Origin: an uncultured Collinsella sp. | Lineage (GTDB): Bacteria > Actinomycetota > Coriobacteriia > Coriobacteriales > Coriobacteriaceae | Length of the DNA: 6,181 nt | Direction of reading: 5' to 3' | NCBI GenBank assembly: GCA_900554585.1 | Contig: USHS01000084.1 | Span: 1 to 6,181 of the forward strand | Shown here: one piece after another, positions 1-6,165 of the stretch | Layout: each line of letters opens with the position of its first letter | How positions within the stretch are numbered: position 1 is the first letter of the stretch | Notes under the pieces: generated by a model | Told to the model about the DNA's origin: nothing | The model's input: the letters and a program-made list of their open reading frames with translations, nothing else | The model's database searches: none | Program-made: the position numbers and the translations under genes

Positions 1-1136
1 TCTTCGTGGCGCACCAGGACGTTCCCGGCGTGCTCGCAGCGCTCACGAACCTGCTCGCCTACGCACACGTCAACATCGCCTTCTGCCGCACCTACCGTAC
101 CGAGGTGGGCGGCCAGGCCTATTCCGTCTTTGAGACCGACGGCGCTCCCGACGACACCGTCGTCCCCATGCTGCGCAAGCTCGACAATGTCGATTACGCC
201 ACCTTTATCGAGCTCCCGGGCTCGGCCTCGTCGCTCTCCCCCGGTGTCTCGGCCAAGGAGATCTTTGACGACGGCGAGCAGTTGCTCGATGCGTGCGCCG
301 AGCTCGGCCTGAATATCGGCGCCGTCATGGCCGTGCGCGAGGCGCGTCTGACCGGCGAGGCCCATGCTATCGCAGCCATGCGCCGTGTGCTCGACGTCAT
401 GCGCGAGGAGACCACGGCCCCCATCGCCAATCCGCAGCGATCGCTCGGCGGGCTTATCGGCGGAGAGGCCAAGCTCGTCGATGCCACCTGCCGCAACGAT
501 TTAAGCGCAAGCCTGATGGGCCCCGTTCAGACCGATGCCGTGGCCCGCGCGATGGCCGTGCTCGAGCGCTCCGCCACCATGGGCGTGATCGTTGCCGCCC
601 CCACGGCCGGCTCCGCGGGCGTCGTCCCCGGCTGCGTGCTGGCGCTCGCCGATCACCTCCAGCTCGACGATGAACAGGTCATGGATGCCCTCTACTGCGC
701 CGCCGCCATCGGCCTCAACCTCACCACGAGCGCCTGCGTCGCCGGCGCCGAGGGCGGATGTCAGGCCGAGGTTGGAAGCGCTGCCGCCATGGCCGCCGCC
801 GCGCTGGTCCAGATGATGGGCGGCACGCCCGAGCAAGCGCTCGACGCCAGCTCCATTGCACTGAGCAACCTGTTGGGCCTCGTTTGCGACCCCGTCGGCG
901 GCCTCGTCGAGGTGCCCTGCCAAAACCGCAACGCCATCGGCGTGGCCGCGGCCTTTAGCTCGGCGCAGCTCGCCCTCGCCGGCATAAAGAGCCTGGTGCC
1001 GTTTGACCAGATGGCACACGTCATGCTATCGGTGGGCCACGCCCTACCTGCCACGTTACGCGAGACGGCCAAGGGCGGCATCGCACAGGCTCCGGCAGCG
1101 CTTTCGGCGTGCGCGAAATGCGGAATATGCGGATAG
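1..1136 (+). CDS. sdaA: L-serine dehydratase (L-serine ammonia-lyase), iron-sulfur dependent; 3' part, ACT domain fused to alpha domain
   Basis: Converts L-serine to pyruvate and ammonia in the cytoplasm using a [4Fe-4S] cluster. The gene is cut by the window's left edge: the GTG at 6 lies inside an ACT domain whose first strand (VAHQDVPGVLAALTNLL) has already begun, so it is not the start. Numbering from that GTG codon, the ACT domain runs to about residue 75 and the catalytic alpha domain from about 85 to 376. Visible alpha-domain hallmarks are APTAGSAGVVPG (198-209), AEGGCQAEVGSA, VCDPVGGLVEVPC and a GHALPATLRET segment. The likely cluster ligands are C252, C294 and C305. The tail SACAKCGICG has a penultimate Cys (C375), which fits the 'tail-in-mouth' cysteine known for this family. 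An ACT domain joined to the alpha domain in one frame implies a single-chain beta-ACT-alpha enzyme, although the beta part is not seen. The gene ends with tandem in-frame stops TAG TGA (1134-1139) just before a palindrome. Confidence 0.93.
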   Translation, partial: FVAHQDVPGVLAALTNLLAYAHVNIAFCRTYRTEVGGQAYSVFETDGAPDDTVVPMLRKLDNVDYATFIELPGSASSLSPGVSAKEIFDDGEQLLDACAELGLNIGAVMAVREARLTGEAHAIAAMRRVLDVMREETTAPIANPQRSLGGLIGGEAKLVDATCRNDLSASLMGPVQTDAVARAMAVLERSATMGVIVAAPTAGSAGVVPGCVLALADHLQLDDEQVMDALYCAAAIGLNLTTSACVAGAEGGCQAEVGSAAAMAAAALVQMMGGTPEQALDASSIALSNLLGLVCDPVGGLVEVPCQNRNAIGVAAAFSSAQLALAGIKSLVPFDQMAHVMLSVGHALPATLRETAKGGIAQAPAALSACAKCGICG

Positions 1137-1148
1137 TGAGCAAAAGCG

Positions 1149-1182
1149 AACGATAGGTGGGACATATGTCCCACCTATCGTT
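1149..1182. terminator. Perfect 34-bp palindrome, probable (bidirectional) terminator after the serine dehydratase gene
   Basis: The half-site AACGATAGGTGGGACAT at 1149-1165 is followed directly by its exact reverse complement at 1166-1182, centred on CATATG. As RNA it can fold into a stem of about 15 bp closed by a tiny loop, starting 10 bases after the second stop codon. The T tract after it is short (TTTAT at 1181-1185), which is weak for a classical Rho-independent terminator. The perfect symmetry would also suit a dimeric DNA-binding protein or a dispersed palindromic repeat. Position favours a terminator. Confidence 0.6.
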
Positions 1183-1223
1183 TATCGCCACTGTTTTCGT
1201 AACACAAGCAACTGCGTAATCGC

Positions 1224-1229
1224 TATAAT
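1224..1229 (+). promoter_or_regulatory. Probable -10 box for the L,D-transpeptidase gene
   Basis: A consensus TATAAT lies 58 bases upstream of the transpeptidase start and downstream of the palindrome, so initiation would fall near 1236 with a leader of about 50 bases. No good TTGACA-like -35 box is visible at the usual 16-18 base spacing (the region reads AACACA), and there is no TGn extension, so the call rests on the -10 hexamer and its position. Confidence 0.45.
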
Positions 1230-1270
1230 TCAAGCCCAGTTAAAACACGATGAGCCGCAAGGCGAAACTC

Positions 1271-1278
1271 GAAGGAAA
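1271..1278 (+). promoter_or_regulatory. Ribosome binding site of the L,D-transpeptidase gene
   Basis: GAAGGAAA, eight bases before the ATG at 1287, is a good match to the anti-Shine-Dalgarno sequence. It supports this ATG over the out-of-frame ATG at 1250. Confidence 0.6.
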
Positions 1279-1286
1279 TATACACG

Positions 1287-3041
1287 ATGTCGCAAATCGA
1301 CCGCAGCCAACTGATCCCCGATCCGCAACAGCCCAGCAGGCAGCCCGGAGGCATCCAATCGCCGCGTCCCATCGCGCCAGCCCATGGCGAACAGCACGGC
1401 GCGGCAAATACCTCCCCGCGTCCCAATCAGGGCCAGCATCAGCAGCGTCAGCAATATCAACAGCACCAGCAGCGTTCCGCACATGGCGCCGGTCACAACC
1501 AGGGCCCTTCGCACACTCGAGTTTCCAACAACCGCGGCCCCGCCAACAACCGCTCCGCAAAGGGCAATAAGACGGGTGGCAAGACGGCGTTCTTCGTCGT
1601 CCTCGGCCTCGTCGCCATCGTCTATATCGTGGGCGTCGTGGCGTTTTCGCAGATTGCCTACCCCAACACCACCATCGCCGGCGTCGATATCTCGTTTTCC
1701 AACGCCTCATCCGCCGCTACCAAGGTCAACTCAGCGTGGAAGCACTACAAGCTCACCGTTTCGGGTGAAGACTTTAGTTGGACCTATCAGCCCGAATCCG
1801 ACGAGCCCATCGTCGACGGCGAGACAGCTGCCCACGAGATTATCGGCAGCAACGAGCCGCTGCTGTGGCCTTCGCGCCTGATTGCCTCGCTCGGCGGCAA
1901 GAACGTTAGCGCGACCAAAAACGGTACCATCGACCTGGAACAGGACGTCGACCTGTCCATGCTCTCGGACGCCTTTGACCAAAAGCAGTTCGAGGAGGAT
2001 CTGGGTGCCGCCATCGACGCGTTCAACGAGGGCCGCACGGGTACCTTTGAGGCATCGAGCTCCTACGACGAGAAGGCGGGCAAGTTCACGATCGAGAAGG
2101 CCCGCTCCAACGAAAAGCTCAACCGCGAGCATGTCATTAAGTATGCGGAGATCGAGCTCGCGTCGCTGTCCGAGACCGTCGATCTTACGAAGCTCGGAAA
2201 CGATGCCTACGAGCCGCTCAACGGCACGCTCACCAACGACCAGATCCAGGCCGCATGCGATGCCGCCAACAACTTCCTGGGCGTTAACGTGACCCTTAAG
2301 CTCAACGGCAACGATGCCGGCAAGGTCGATGGCAGCTCGGTGTTGCAGTGGATCAGCTTTGCCGACCCTGCAAACCCCACACTCGACACCTCCCAGATCA
2401 GCAACTGGGCAGCAGACCTCGCCAATGGCTTTAACACCGTGGGCTCCACTCGTTGGTGGACGCGCGCCGATGGCAAGCAATGTGCCGTCGAAGGCGGTGA
2501 CTTTGGTTGGTCTATCGATAGCAGCACGCTTGCCAAGCAGGTCGAGGATGCTATTAACAACAAGCAGACCGGCGAGATTGAGATCAATTACTCCCAGAAG
2601 GCCGACACCTTTACCGCCAAGGGCGAGCCCGATTGGAAGGCGTATATCGACGTCGACCTATCAGAGCAGCACGCGCGTTACTATGACGAGAACGGTAATA
2701 TCGTTTGGGAGGCCAACTTTATTTCCGGCAAACCGGGCGAAGACGCCACCCCCGAGGGCGTGTGGCAGATCAACAGCAACGACGGCGCCACCAAGCTTAT
2801 CGGCGCCAAGGACCCCAAGACCGGTAAGCCCAAATACGAGAGCCCGGTGAGCTACTGGATGCCGTTTGAGGGCAACATGGTTGGCTTCCACGACGCTACC
2901 TGGCAAAACGATTCGAGTTTCGATAGTGCCGAATCGTACAAATGGTGCGGTAGCCACGGCTGCATCAATCTGCGCCTGGCCGATGCCAAGGCGCTCCACG
3001 ACTGCATCAAAGTCGGTCTGTGCGTGGTCGTGCATTCGTAG
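1287..3041 (+). CDS. Membrane-anchored L,D-transpeptidase (YkuD domain) with peptidoglycan-binding-like repeats
   Basis: A 584-residue cell-wall enzyme expected to form 3-3 cross-links between peptidoglycan stem peptides or attach substrates to them, outside the membrane. Residues 1-98 are a cytoplasmic tail rich in Gln, Asn, Pro and His, including four QQx triplets at 52-63. One helix at about 101-123 (FFVVLGLVAIVYIVGVVAF) makes it a type II membrane protein. Next comes NTTIAGVDIS (127-136), typical of the start of VanW/PG_binding_4-like modules. Two similar stretches follow: around 222-260 (DAFDQKQFEEDLGAAIDAF) and 403-435 (GDFGWSIDSSTLAKQVEDAI). The YkuD domain occupies about 450-584. Its active site is SHGCINLR, with C559 the predicted nucleophile and H557 and H535 nearby. 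It appears to be a single transcription unit with its own promoter. The family assignment is firm; the physiological substrate is inferred. Confidence 0.94.
   Translation: MSQIDRSQLIPDPQQPSRQPGGIQSPRPIAPAHGEQHGAANTSPRPNQGQHQQRQQYQQHQQRSAHGAGHNQGPSHTRVSNNRGPANNRSAKGNKTGGKTAFFVVLGLVAIVYIVGVVAFSQIAYPNTTIAGVDISFSNASSAATKVNSAWKHYKLTVSGEDFSWTYQPESDEPIVDGETAAHEIIGSNEPLLWPSRLIASLGGKNVSATKNGTIDLEQDVDLSMLSDAFDQKQFEEDLGAAIDAFNEGRTGTFEASSSYDEKAGKFTIEKARSNEKLNREHVIKYAEIELASLSETVDLTKLGNDAYEPLNGTLTNDQIQAACDAANNFLGVNVTLKLNGNDAGKVDGSSVLQWISFADPANPTLDTSQISNWAADLANGFNTVGSTRWWTRADGKQCAVEGGDFGWSIDSSTLAKQVEDAINNKQTGEIEINYSQKADTFTAKGEPDWKAYIDVDLSEQHARYYDENGNIVWEANFISGKPGEDATPEGVWQINSNDGATKLIGAKDPKTGKPKYESPVSYWMPFEGNMVGFHDATWQNDSSFDSAESYKWCGSHGCINLRLADAKALHDCIKVGLCVVVHS
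1440..1475 (+). repeat. Four tandem 9-bp units encoding QQx in the transpeptidase tail
   Basis: Four in-frame 9-bp units (CAGCAGCGT, CAGCAATAT, CAACAGCAC, CAGCAGCGT) encode QQR, QQY, QQH and QQR. The first and last units are identical and the middle ones differ at third positions. The repeat lies in the presumed unstructured cytoplasmic tail, where a change in copy number would keep the frame. Confidence 0.6.
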
Positions 3042-3105
3042 CACGTCACGCGCAACGCAACAAAGCTCAGCGACACCTACCTTTCGATGCTGAAAGAAAC
3101 GCGAC

Positions 3106-3135
3106 TATGCGCCCGCCCCAACCGGTGGGCGCATA
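3106..3135. other. Intergenic hairpin between the transpeptidase and the exporter operon
   Basis: TATGCGCCCGCC (3106-3117) pairs with GGTGGGCGCATA (3124-3135) through 12 pairs, one of them G-U in RNA, around a 6-base loop. It lies 65 bases after the transpeptidase stop and 35 bases before the adaptor start. No U tract follows, so it is a poor intrinsic terminator by itself. It could still end transcription with help, act as an operator, or shape the leader of the exporter mRNA. A smaller 5-bp hairpin, CTTTC(gatgct)GAAAG, lies at 3081-3096. Confidence 0.45.
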
Positions 3136-3153
3136 TACTTATCGCGGTATATT
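3134..3153 (+). promoter_or_regulatory. Possible -10 region for the exporter operon
   Basis: The only AT-rich patch before the adaptor gene holds TATACT (3134-3139) and TATATT (3148-3153), either of which could be a -10 box. Neither has a recognisable -35 box at normal spacing, and TATACT overlaps the end of the hairpin stem. The 128-base gap after the transpeptidase makes a separate promoter plausible but not proven. Confidence 0.25.
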
Positions 3154-3157
3154 CTAT

Positions 3158-3164
3158 AAAGGAG
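3158..3164 (+). promoter_or_regulatory. Ribosome binding site fixing the adaptor start at 3170
   Basis: AAAGGAG with a 5-base spacer precedes the ATG at 3170. The open frame extends upstream to 3020, overlapping the end of the transpeptidase gene, but no ribosome binding site or membrane-protein-like sequence supports those extra 50 codons. Confidence 0.7.
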
Positions 3165-3169
3165 ACGCT

Positions 3170-4576
3170 ATGTCACATGTCCCCACCATCACCCCGGGCC
3201 CCGATGTTTCCGGGCACGCGCCGGAAGGCGCAACCGAAACTCTACCGCTCATCACAAGCGCCCCCACGGCGCAGCAAAACGACGGCGAGCAAGGTAACGC
3301 CAGAATATCCGACGATGAAGCCTACGCAAAGCTCAAGGCGAAGCGTGCCGAGCGTCGGCGCAAAAAGCTCATCCGACGCGGTATCGCTGCCGGCATCGTG
3401 GGCGGCATTATTCTGATTGCCATTATCGCGAGCGTTATCCTCAACTCGCAGCCGCAATCTGCGGACGGACCTGTTACCGACATGGTCATGGAGGGCACCT
3501 TTACCACGACCGTCGAAGCAAAAGGACAGCTCAAGCCTATTTCGGCCTCGGTCGTCTCCCCTTCTGTCGACGGTACGGTGGCACAGATCAACGTGCAGGC
3601 CGGTCAGAGCGTCAACGAGGGCGACGTGCTCATGATCATCAAAAACGATGAGCTCGACAACGCCGTTGCCGAGGCGCAGCGCGCGGTCACGGCCGCACAG
3701 GAAGACCTGAAAAACGCGCAAGCAGCACTTGCCGCCGCACAGGCAGCACCGACGCTGGATGGCGACGGAGCGACCGCCCCGACGGATGTAACCTCCGACG
3801 CCAGCGCCGTCTCGAGCGCCCAGCGCAATCTCGCCTCGGCCCAGGCAACCCTGGACCAGGCAAATGCAAAGGCGGCAGAGCGCACCGTAAAGGCCCCCAG
3901 CTCGGGTAGCATCGTCGAGCTCAACGCCAAAGTGGGCGCCACGGTGACCGGAGGCATAGTCATGGGCGAAGGCGACACAAGCGGCGGCAAGCAGTGTATG
4001 CAGATCGCCGACCTTTCCAAGATGAAGGTGACGGTTCAGGTGGGCGAAAAGGACATCGCCAAGATCGCCGTGGGCCAGAGCGCCAACGTTACCTATCCCG
4101 CGTTTCCCGATATCGTGAGCCAGGGCACCGTCACGGCTATCGCGTCGGTGGCAAACTCCGACGCCGCCAACGGTGGCGGCGGCAGCGTGACCTTTAACGT
4201 CGACATCCTCATCGAGGCACCCGACAGCCGCCTTAAGCCCGGTATGACTGCCGAGGTCTCGGTGGTGACCGAGCAGCTCGACGACGTGGTCATGGTACCC
4301 ACCATGGCGCTGATGACCGAGGACGGCGAGCACTATTACGTCAATCTGGCCACCGATGACGAAGGCAAGGAAACGCGCCGCGTGAAGGTATCTGTCGTGA
4401 CGCAAAACGACAACGACGCCGTGGTCGGCAAGACGCAGGTCAAGCGCGACGACCAGGGCAACGAGATCAACCCCGACGTGCCGGTTACCAAGCTGCGCGA
4501 TGGCGACACTATCGTTATGGATACTGGCGCGGGCATGACGGCAGACGGCGGCATGCCCGCCGACGAGGGCATGTAA
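3170..4576 (+). CDS. HlyD/MacA (YknX)-like adaptor subunit of an ABC exporter
   Basis: A 468-residue membrane-fusion/adaptor protein that would bridge the ABC permease and the cell exterior. Residues 1-70 are cytoplasmic, ending in a strongly basic run (KLKAKRAERRRKKLIRR). A single helix follows at about 71-91. The extracytoplasmic part shows the usual hairpin order: lipoyl-like half-motif around 125-158 (GTVAQINVQAGQSVNEGDVL); Ala/Gln-rich coiled coil at about 160-240, interrupted near 194-212 by a Pro/Asp/Thr-rich loop; second lipoyl half at 240-283 (VKAPSSGSIVELNAKVGATV); and a beta-barrel at about 285-370 ending in RLKPGMTAEVSV. A membrane-proximal region closes the protein. It ends in three hexapeptides, each closing with GM. 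It overlaps the ATPase start by one base (TAATG), so translation is probably coupled. The layout matches macAB or Bacillus yknXYZ; the substrate is unknown. Confidence 0.9.
   Translation: MSHVPTITPGPDVSGHAPEGATETLPLITSAPTAQQNDGEQGNARISDDEAYAKLKAKRAERRRKKLIRRGIAAGIVGGIILIAIIASVILNSQPQSADGPVTDMVMEGTFTTTVEAKGQLKPISASVVSPSVDGTVAQINVQAGQSVNEGDVLMIIKNDELDNAVAEAQRAVTAAQEDLKNAQAALAAAQAAPTLDGDGATAPTDVTSDASAVSSAQRNLASAQATLDQANAKAAERTVKAPSSGSIVELNAKVGATVTGGIVMGEGDTSGGKQCMQIADLSKMKVTVQVGEKDIAKIAVGQSANVTYPAFPDIVSQGTVTAIASVANSDAANGGGGSVTFNVDILIEAPDSRLKPGMTAEVSVVTEQLDDVVMVPTMALMTEDGEHYYVNLATDDEGKETRRVKVSVVTQNDNDAVVGKTQVKRDDQGNEINPDVPVTKLRDGDTIVMDTGAGMTADGGMPADEGM
4520..4573 (+). repeat. Three tandem hexapeptide units at the adaptor C-terminus
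   Basis: Residues 451-468 read DTGAGM, TADGGM, PADEGM, so methionine recurs every six residues up to the stop codon. The DNA units are 18 bp each and share GGCATG ends. The tail lies beyond the folded adaptor domains and is probably flexible. Confidence 0.5.
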
Positions 4577-5349
4577 TGCGCCCCGTCATCGACATCCGCA
4601 ACGTGCACCGCATCTTTGAGAGCGAGGCCGGTTGCGCTCACATCCTGCACAATGTGAGCCTGGCGGTGGACCCCGGTGAGTTCGTCGCCATCACCGGCCC
4701 CTCGGGCTCAGGCAAGTCGACGCTCATGAACATCCTGGGTTGCTTGGACAAACCGACGGCGGGCGACTATTACCTGCAGGGCCTCAATGTCGCCGAACTC
4801 GACGATGATGAGCTCACCGAGGTGCGTGCGCTGAGCATCGGCTTTGTCTTTCAGAGTTTCAACCTGCTGCCGCGTCTGTCGGTTATCGAAAACGTCATGC
4901 TGCCGCTGTCCTACACCAATGTGCCGCGCAACCAGCGCGAGATGCGCGCCGTGCACGCACTGCAAGCCGTCACGCTACCGGTCGACCATTGGGACCACCG
5001 CATATCAGAACTCTCTGGTGGACAGATGCAGCGCGTTGCCATCGCGCGCGCCCTCGTCAACGATCCGCCCATCATCCTGGCCGACGAGCCCACGGGAAAC
5101 CTAGACTCGACAACCGGGGCACTCGTCATGGAAACCTTCCATAAGCTCCAAGAACGAGGCAAGACCATCGTACTCATCACGCACGACCCGGGCATTGCTG
5201 CCGAGGCCGACCGTGCCGTGACTATCCGCGACGGGCGAATCCATGACGGCGCATATATCGCACATGCGCCGAATACGCTACGCGGAGCCGTCAGCAACCT
5301 ACCAGCGATTTGCGCACCTTCTACACCGCCGAAAGGAGCGAAGGCATGA
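4576..5349 (+). CDS. ABC exporter ATP-binding protein (MacB/YknY/LolD-like)
   Basis: A 257-residue cytoplasmic ATPase that would power the adjacent permease. All nucleotide-binding motifs are intact: Walker [10 protein letters not shown] (41-49), Q-loop Gln93 in [12 protein letters not shown], signature LSGGQ (146-150), Walker B IILADE (166-171) with catalytic E171, D-loop GNLDS, and H-loop His203 in ITHD. The [14 protein letters not shown] sequence after the Q-loop and the [10 protein letters not shown] sequence are typical of the MacB/LolD branch. The start ATG at 4576 shares its A with the adaptor's TAA stop, and GAGGG at 4565-4569 can serve as ribosome binding site. About 35 residues after the core domain ([16 protein letters not shown] onward) form a tail without recognised motifs. 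The stop overlaps the permease start (ATGA). Confidence 0.95.
   Translation: MRPVIDIRNVHRIFESEAGCAHILHNVSLAVDPGEFVAITGPSGSGKSTLMNILGCLDKPTAGDYYLQGLNVAELDDDELTEVRALSIGFVFQSFNLLPRLSVIENVMLPLSYTNVPRNQREMRAVHALQAVTLPVDHWDHRISELSGGQMQRVAIARALVNDPPIILADEPTGNLDSTTGALVMETFHKLQERGKTIVLITHDPGIAAEADRAVTIRDGRIHDGAYIAHAPNTLRGAVSNLPAICAPSTPPKGAKA
5331..5338 (+). promoter_or_regulatory. Ribosome binding site of the permease gene
   Basis: GAAAGGAG ends seven bases before the ATG at 5346 and lies inside the end of the ATPase gene. It selects this ATG over the upstream in-frame TTG at 5310 and gives an N-terminus ([20 protein letters not shown]) like that of other MacB-type permeases. Confidence 0.7.
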
Positions 5350-6110
5350 GCACCCGCGATCTTGTCCAAGAAGCCCTGCACTCGCTCGAGGCCAACAAGG
5401 GACGTAGCCTGCTCACCATCCTGGGCATCGTCATTGGCATCGCCTCGGTCATAGCCATGACCTCGCTCATCGGCGGCATCCAAAACAGCTTGGTCAACAG
5501 CTTGGGCCTCAACGCGGCCCGCATGGTGCAGATCTACTCGTCCCAAGAGCTCACCGATTCGGATGTCGAGAAGCTGCGCAAGACGGTGCCGCAAATTGAG
5601 CAGATCGGCATCGTCGACAGCGCCTATTCCGAGTACAAAGTTGGGGATAAAAGCTATACCGTCATGGCCCAGGGTGTCGATAGCGACATGCTCGATGCCG
5701 TGGGCGCCAGCAAGATCGTTGCCGGTCGCACCTATAACGACATCGAGTCCAAATCCGGCGCGCGCGTGGCGCTCATTGGCCGCGGCGGCGCCGATCAACT
5801 GTACGGCAACGAACAGGACGCGATTGGCAAGACCATCAAGGTTTCGAGCGGAGACGTGCAGATTATTGGCGTCATCGACGGCGGCAACGACTCCATGGGC
5901 TCGCTGAGCCTGTACATGCCACGAGAAACGATCGCCGAGCTTTTCGGCGATGAAGGCAAAGTCTTTCTGTTCGTCCCGGCGGACTTCATAAGCGGCAATT
6001 TTCATTTTGATATTCCTCTTTTCGGTAATGCGCAAGCGGGTTACAACGTCTGCTTTTGCGCGTTGAAGTGCTTACACCACAGCGCTTTAGTGCAAATTTT
6101 CGTGTATTAG
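5346..6110 (+). CDS. Truncated MacB/FtsX-type ABC exporter permease (interrupted gene)
   Basis: The permease partner of the two preceding genes; its ATGA start overlaps the ATPase stop. Residues 1-20 carry the usual amphipathic stretch before the first helix ([11 protein letters not shown]). Helix 1 is at about 21-45 ([20 protein letters not shown]). The extracytoplasmic MacB core domain follows from about 50, with family-like phrases such as [30 protein letters not shown] and VQIIGVI. Resemblance ends near residue 207 (FGDEGKVF). The last 47 or so codons ([18 protein letters not shown] onward, with Cys236, Cys238 and Cys242) are unlike the family and AT-rich, and the frame stops at 254 residues. 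Intact members have about 400 residues and three more C-terminal helices with the FtsX domain, all missing here. The product would lack most of its membrane channel, so the gene is best regarded as broken. The 5' part is secure. Confidence 0.85.
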   Translation: MSTRDLVQEALHSLEANKGRSLLTILGIVIGIASVIAMTSLIGGIQNSLVNSLGLNAARMVQIYSSQELTDSDVEKLRKTVPQIEQIGIVDSAYSEYKVGDKSYTVMAQGVDSDMLDAVGASKIVAGRTYNDIESKSGARVALIGRGGADQLYGNEQDAIGKTIKVSSGDVQIIGVIDGGNDSMGSLSLYMPRETIAELFGDEGKVFLFVPADFISGNFHFDIPLFGNAQAGYNVCFCALKCLHHSALVQIFVY

Positions 6111-6126
6111 TGTGTTACTATGTGAT

Positions 6127-6136
6127 TATTATATAT
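6127..6136 (+). promoter_or_regulatory. Possible -10 region for the gene starting at 6166
   Basis: TATTATATAT is the most AT-rich patch before the final start codon and contains the overlapping hexamers TATTAT and TATATA. A poor -35 candidate, TTAGTG (6107-6112), stands 17 bases before TATATA. Initiation would fall near 6142, giving a short leader. Confidence 0.3.
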
Positions 6137-6165
6137 GCTGCGGTTTTTCACGTCAAGAGGGGAAA

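Noticed and set aside
6..8. GTG at position 6 as the true start of the serine dehydratase
   Set aside because: The codon sits inside the first strand of an ACT domain and the frame is open to the window edge, so the gene is partial rather than starting here.
1137..1286. Small gene or riboswitch between the serine dehydratase and the transpeptidase
   Set aside because: The gap is 150 bases and is accounted for by the palindrome, a -10 box and a short leader; no conserved riboswitch-like structure was seen.
1731..2480. 249-codon open frame on the minus strand within the transpeptidase gene
   Set aside because: It lacks a ribosome binding site or recognisable motifs and is fully covered by a strongly supported gene.
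3020..3169. Upstream extension of the adaptor reading frame by 50 codons
   Set aside because: It would overlap the transpeptidase stop, has no ribosome binding site and crosses the hairpin; the ATG at 3170 has AAAGGAG at good spacing.
3242..4405. 387-codon open frame on the minus strand over the adaptor gene
   Set aside because: The composition is His/Gly/Arg-rich with no recognisable domain, and it mirrors the codon bias of the adaptor gene on the + strand.
4911..6035. 374-codon open frame on the minus strand across the ATPase and permease genes
   Set aside because: It is antisense to two genes with clear family motifs, has no domain signature, and its start falls in the foreign AT-rich segment. 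Long antisense frames are expected in GC-rich coding DNA.
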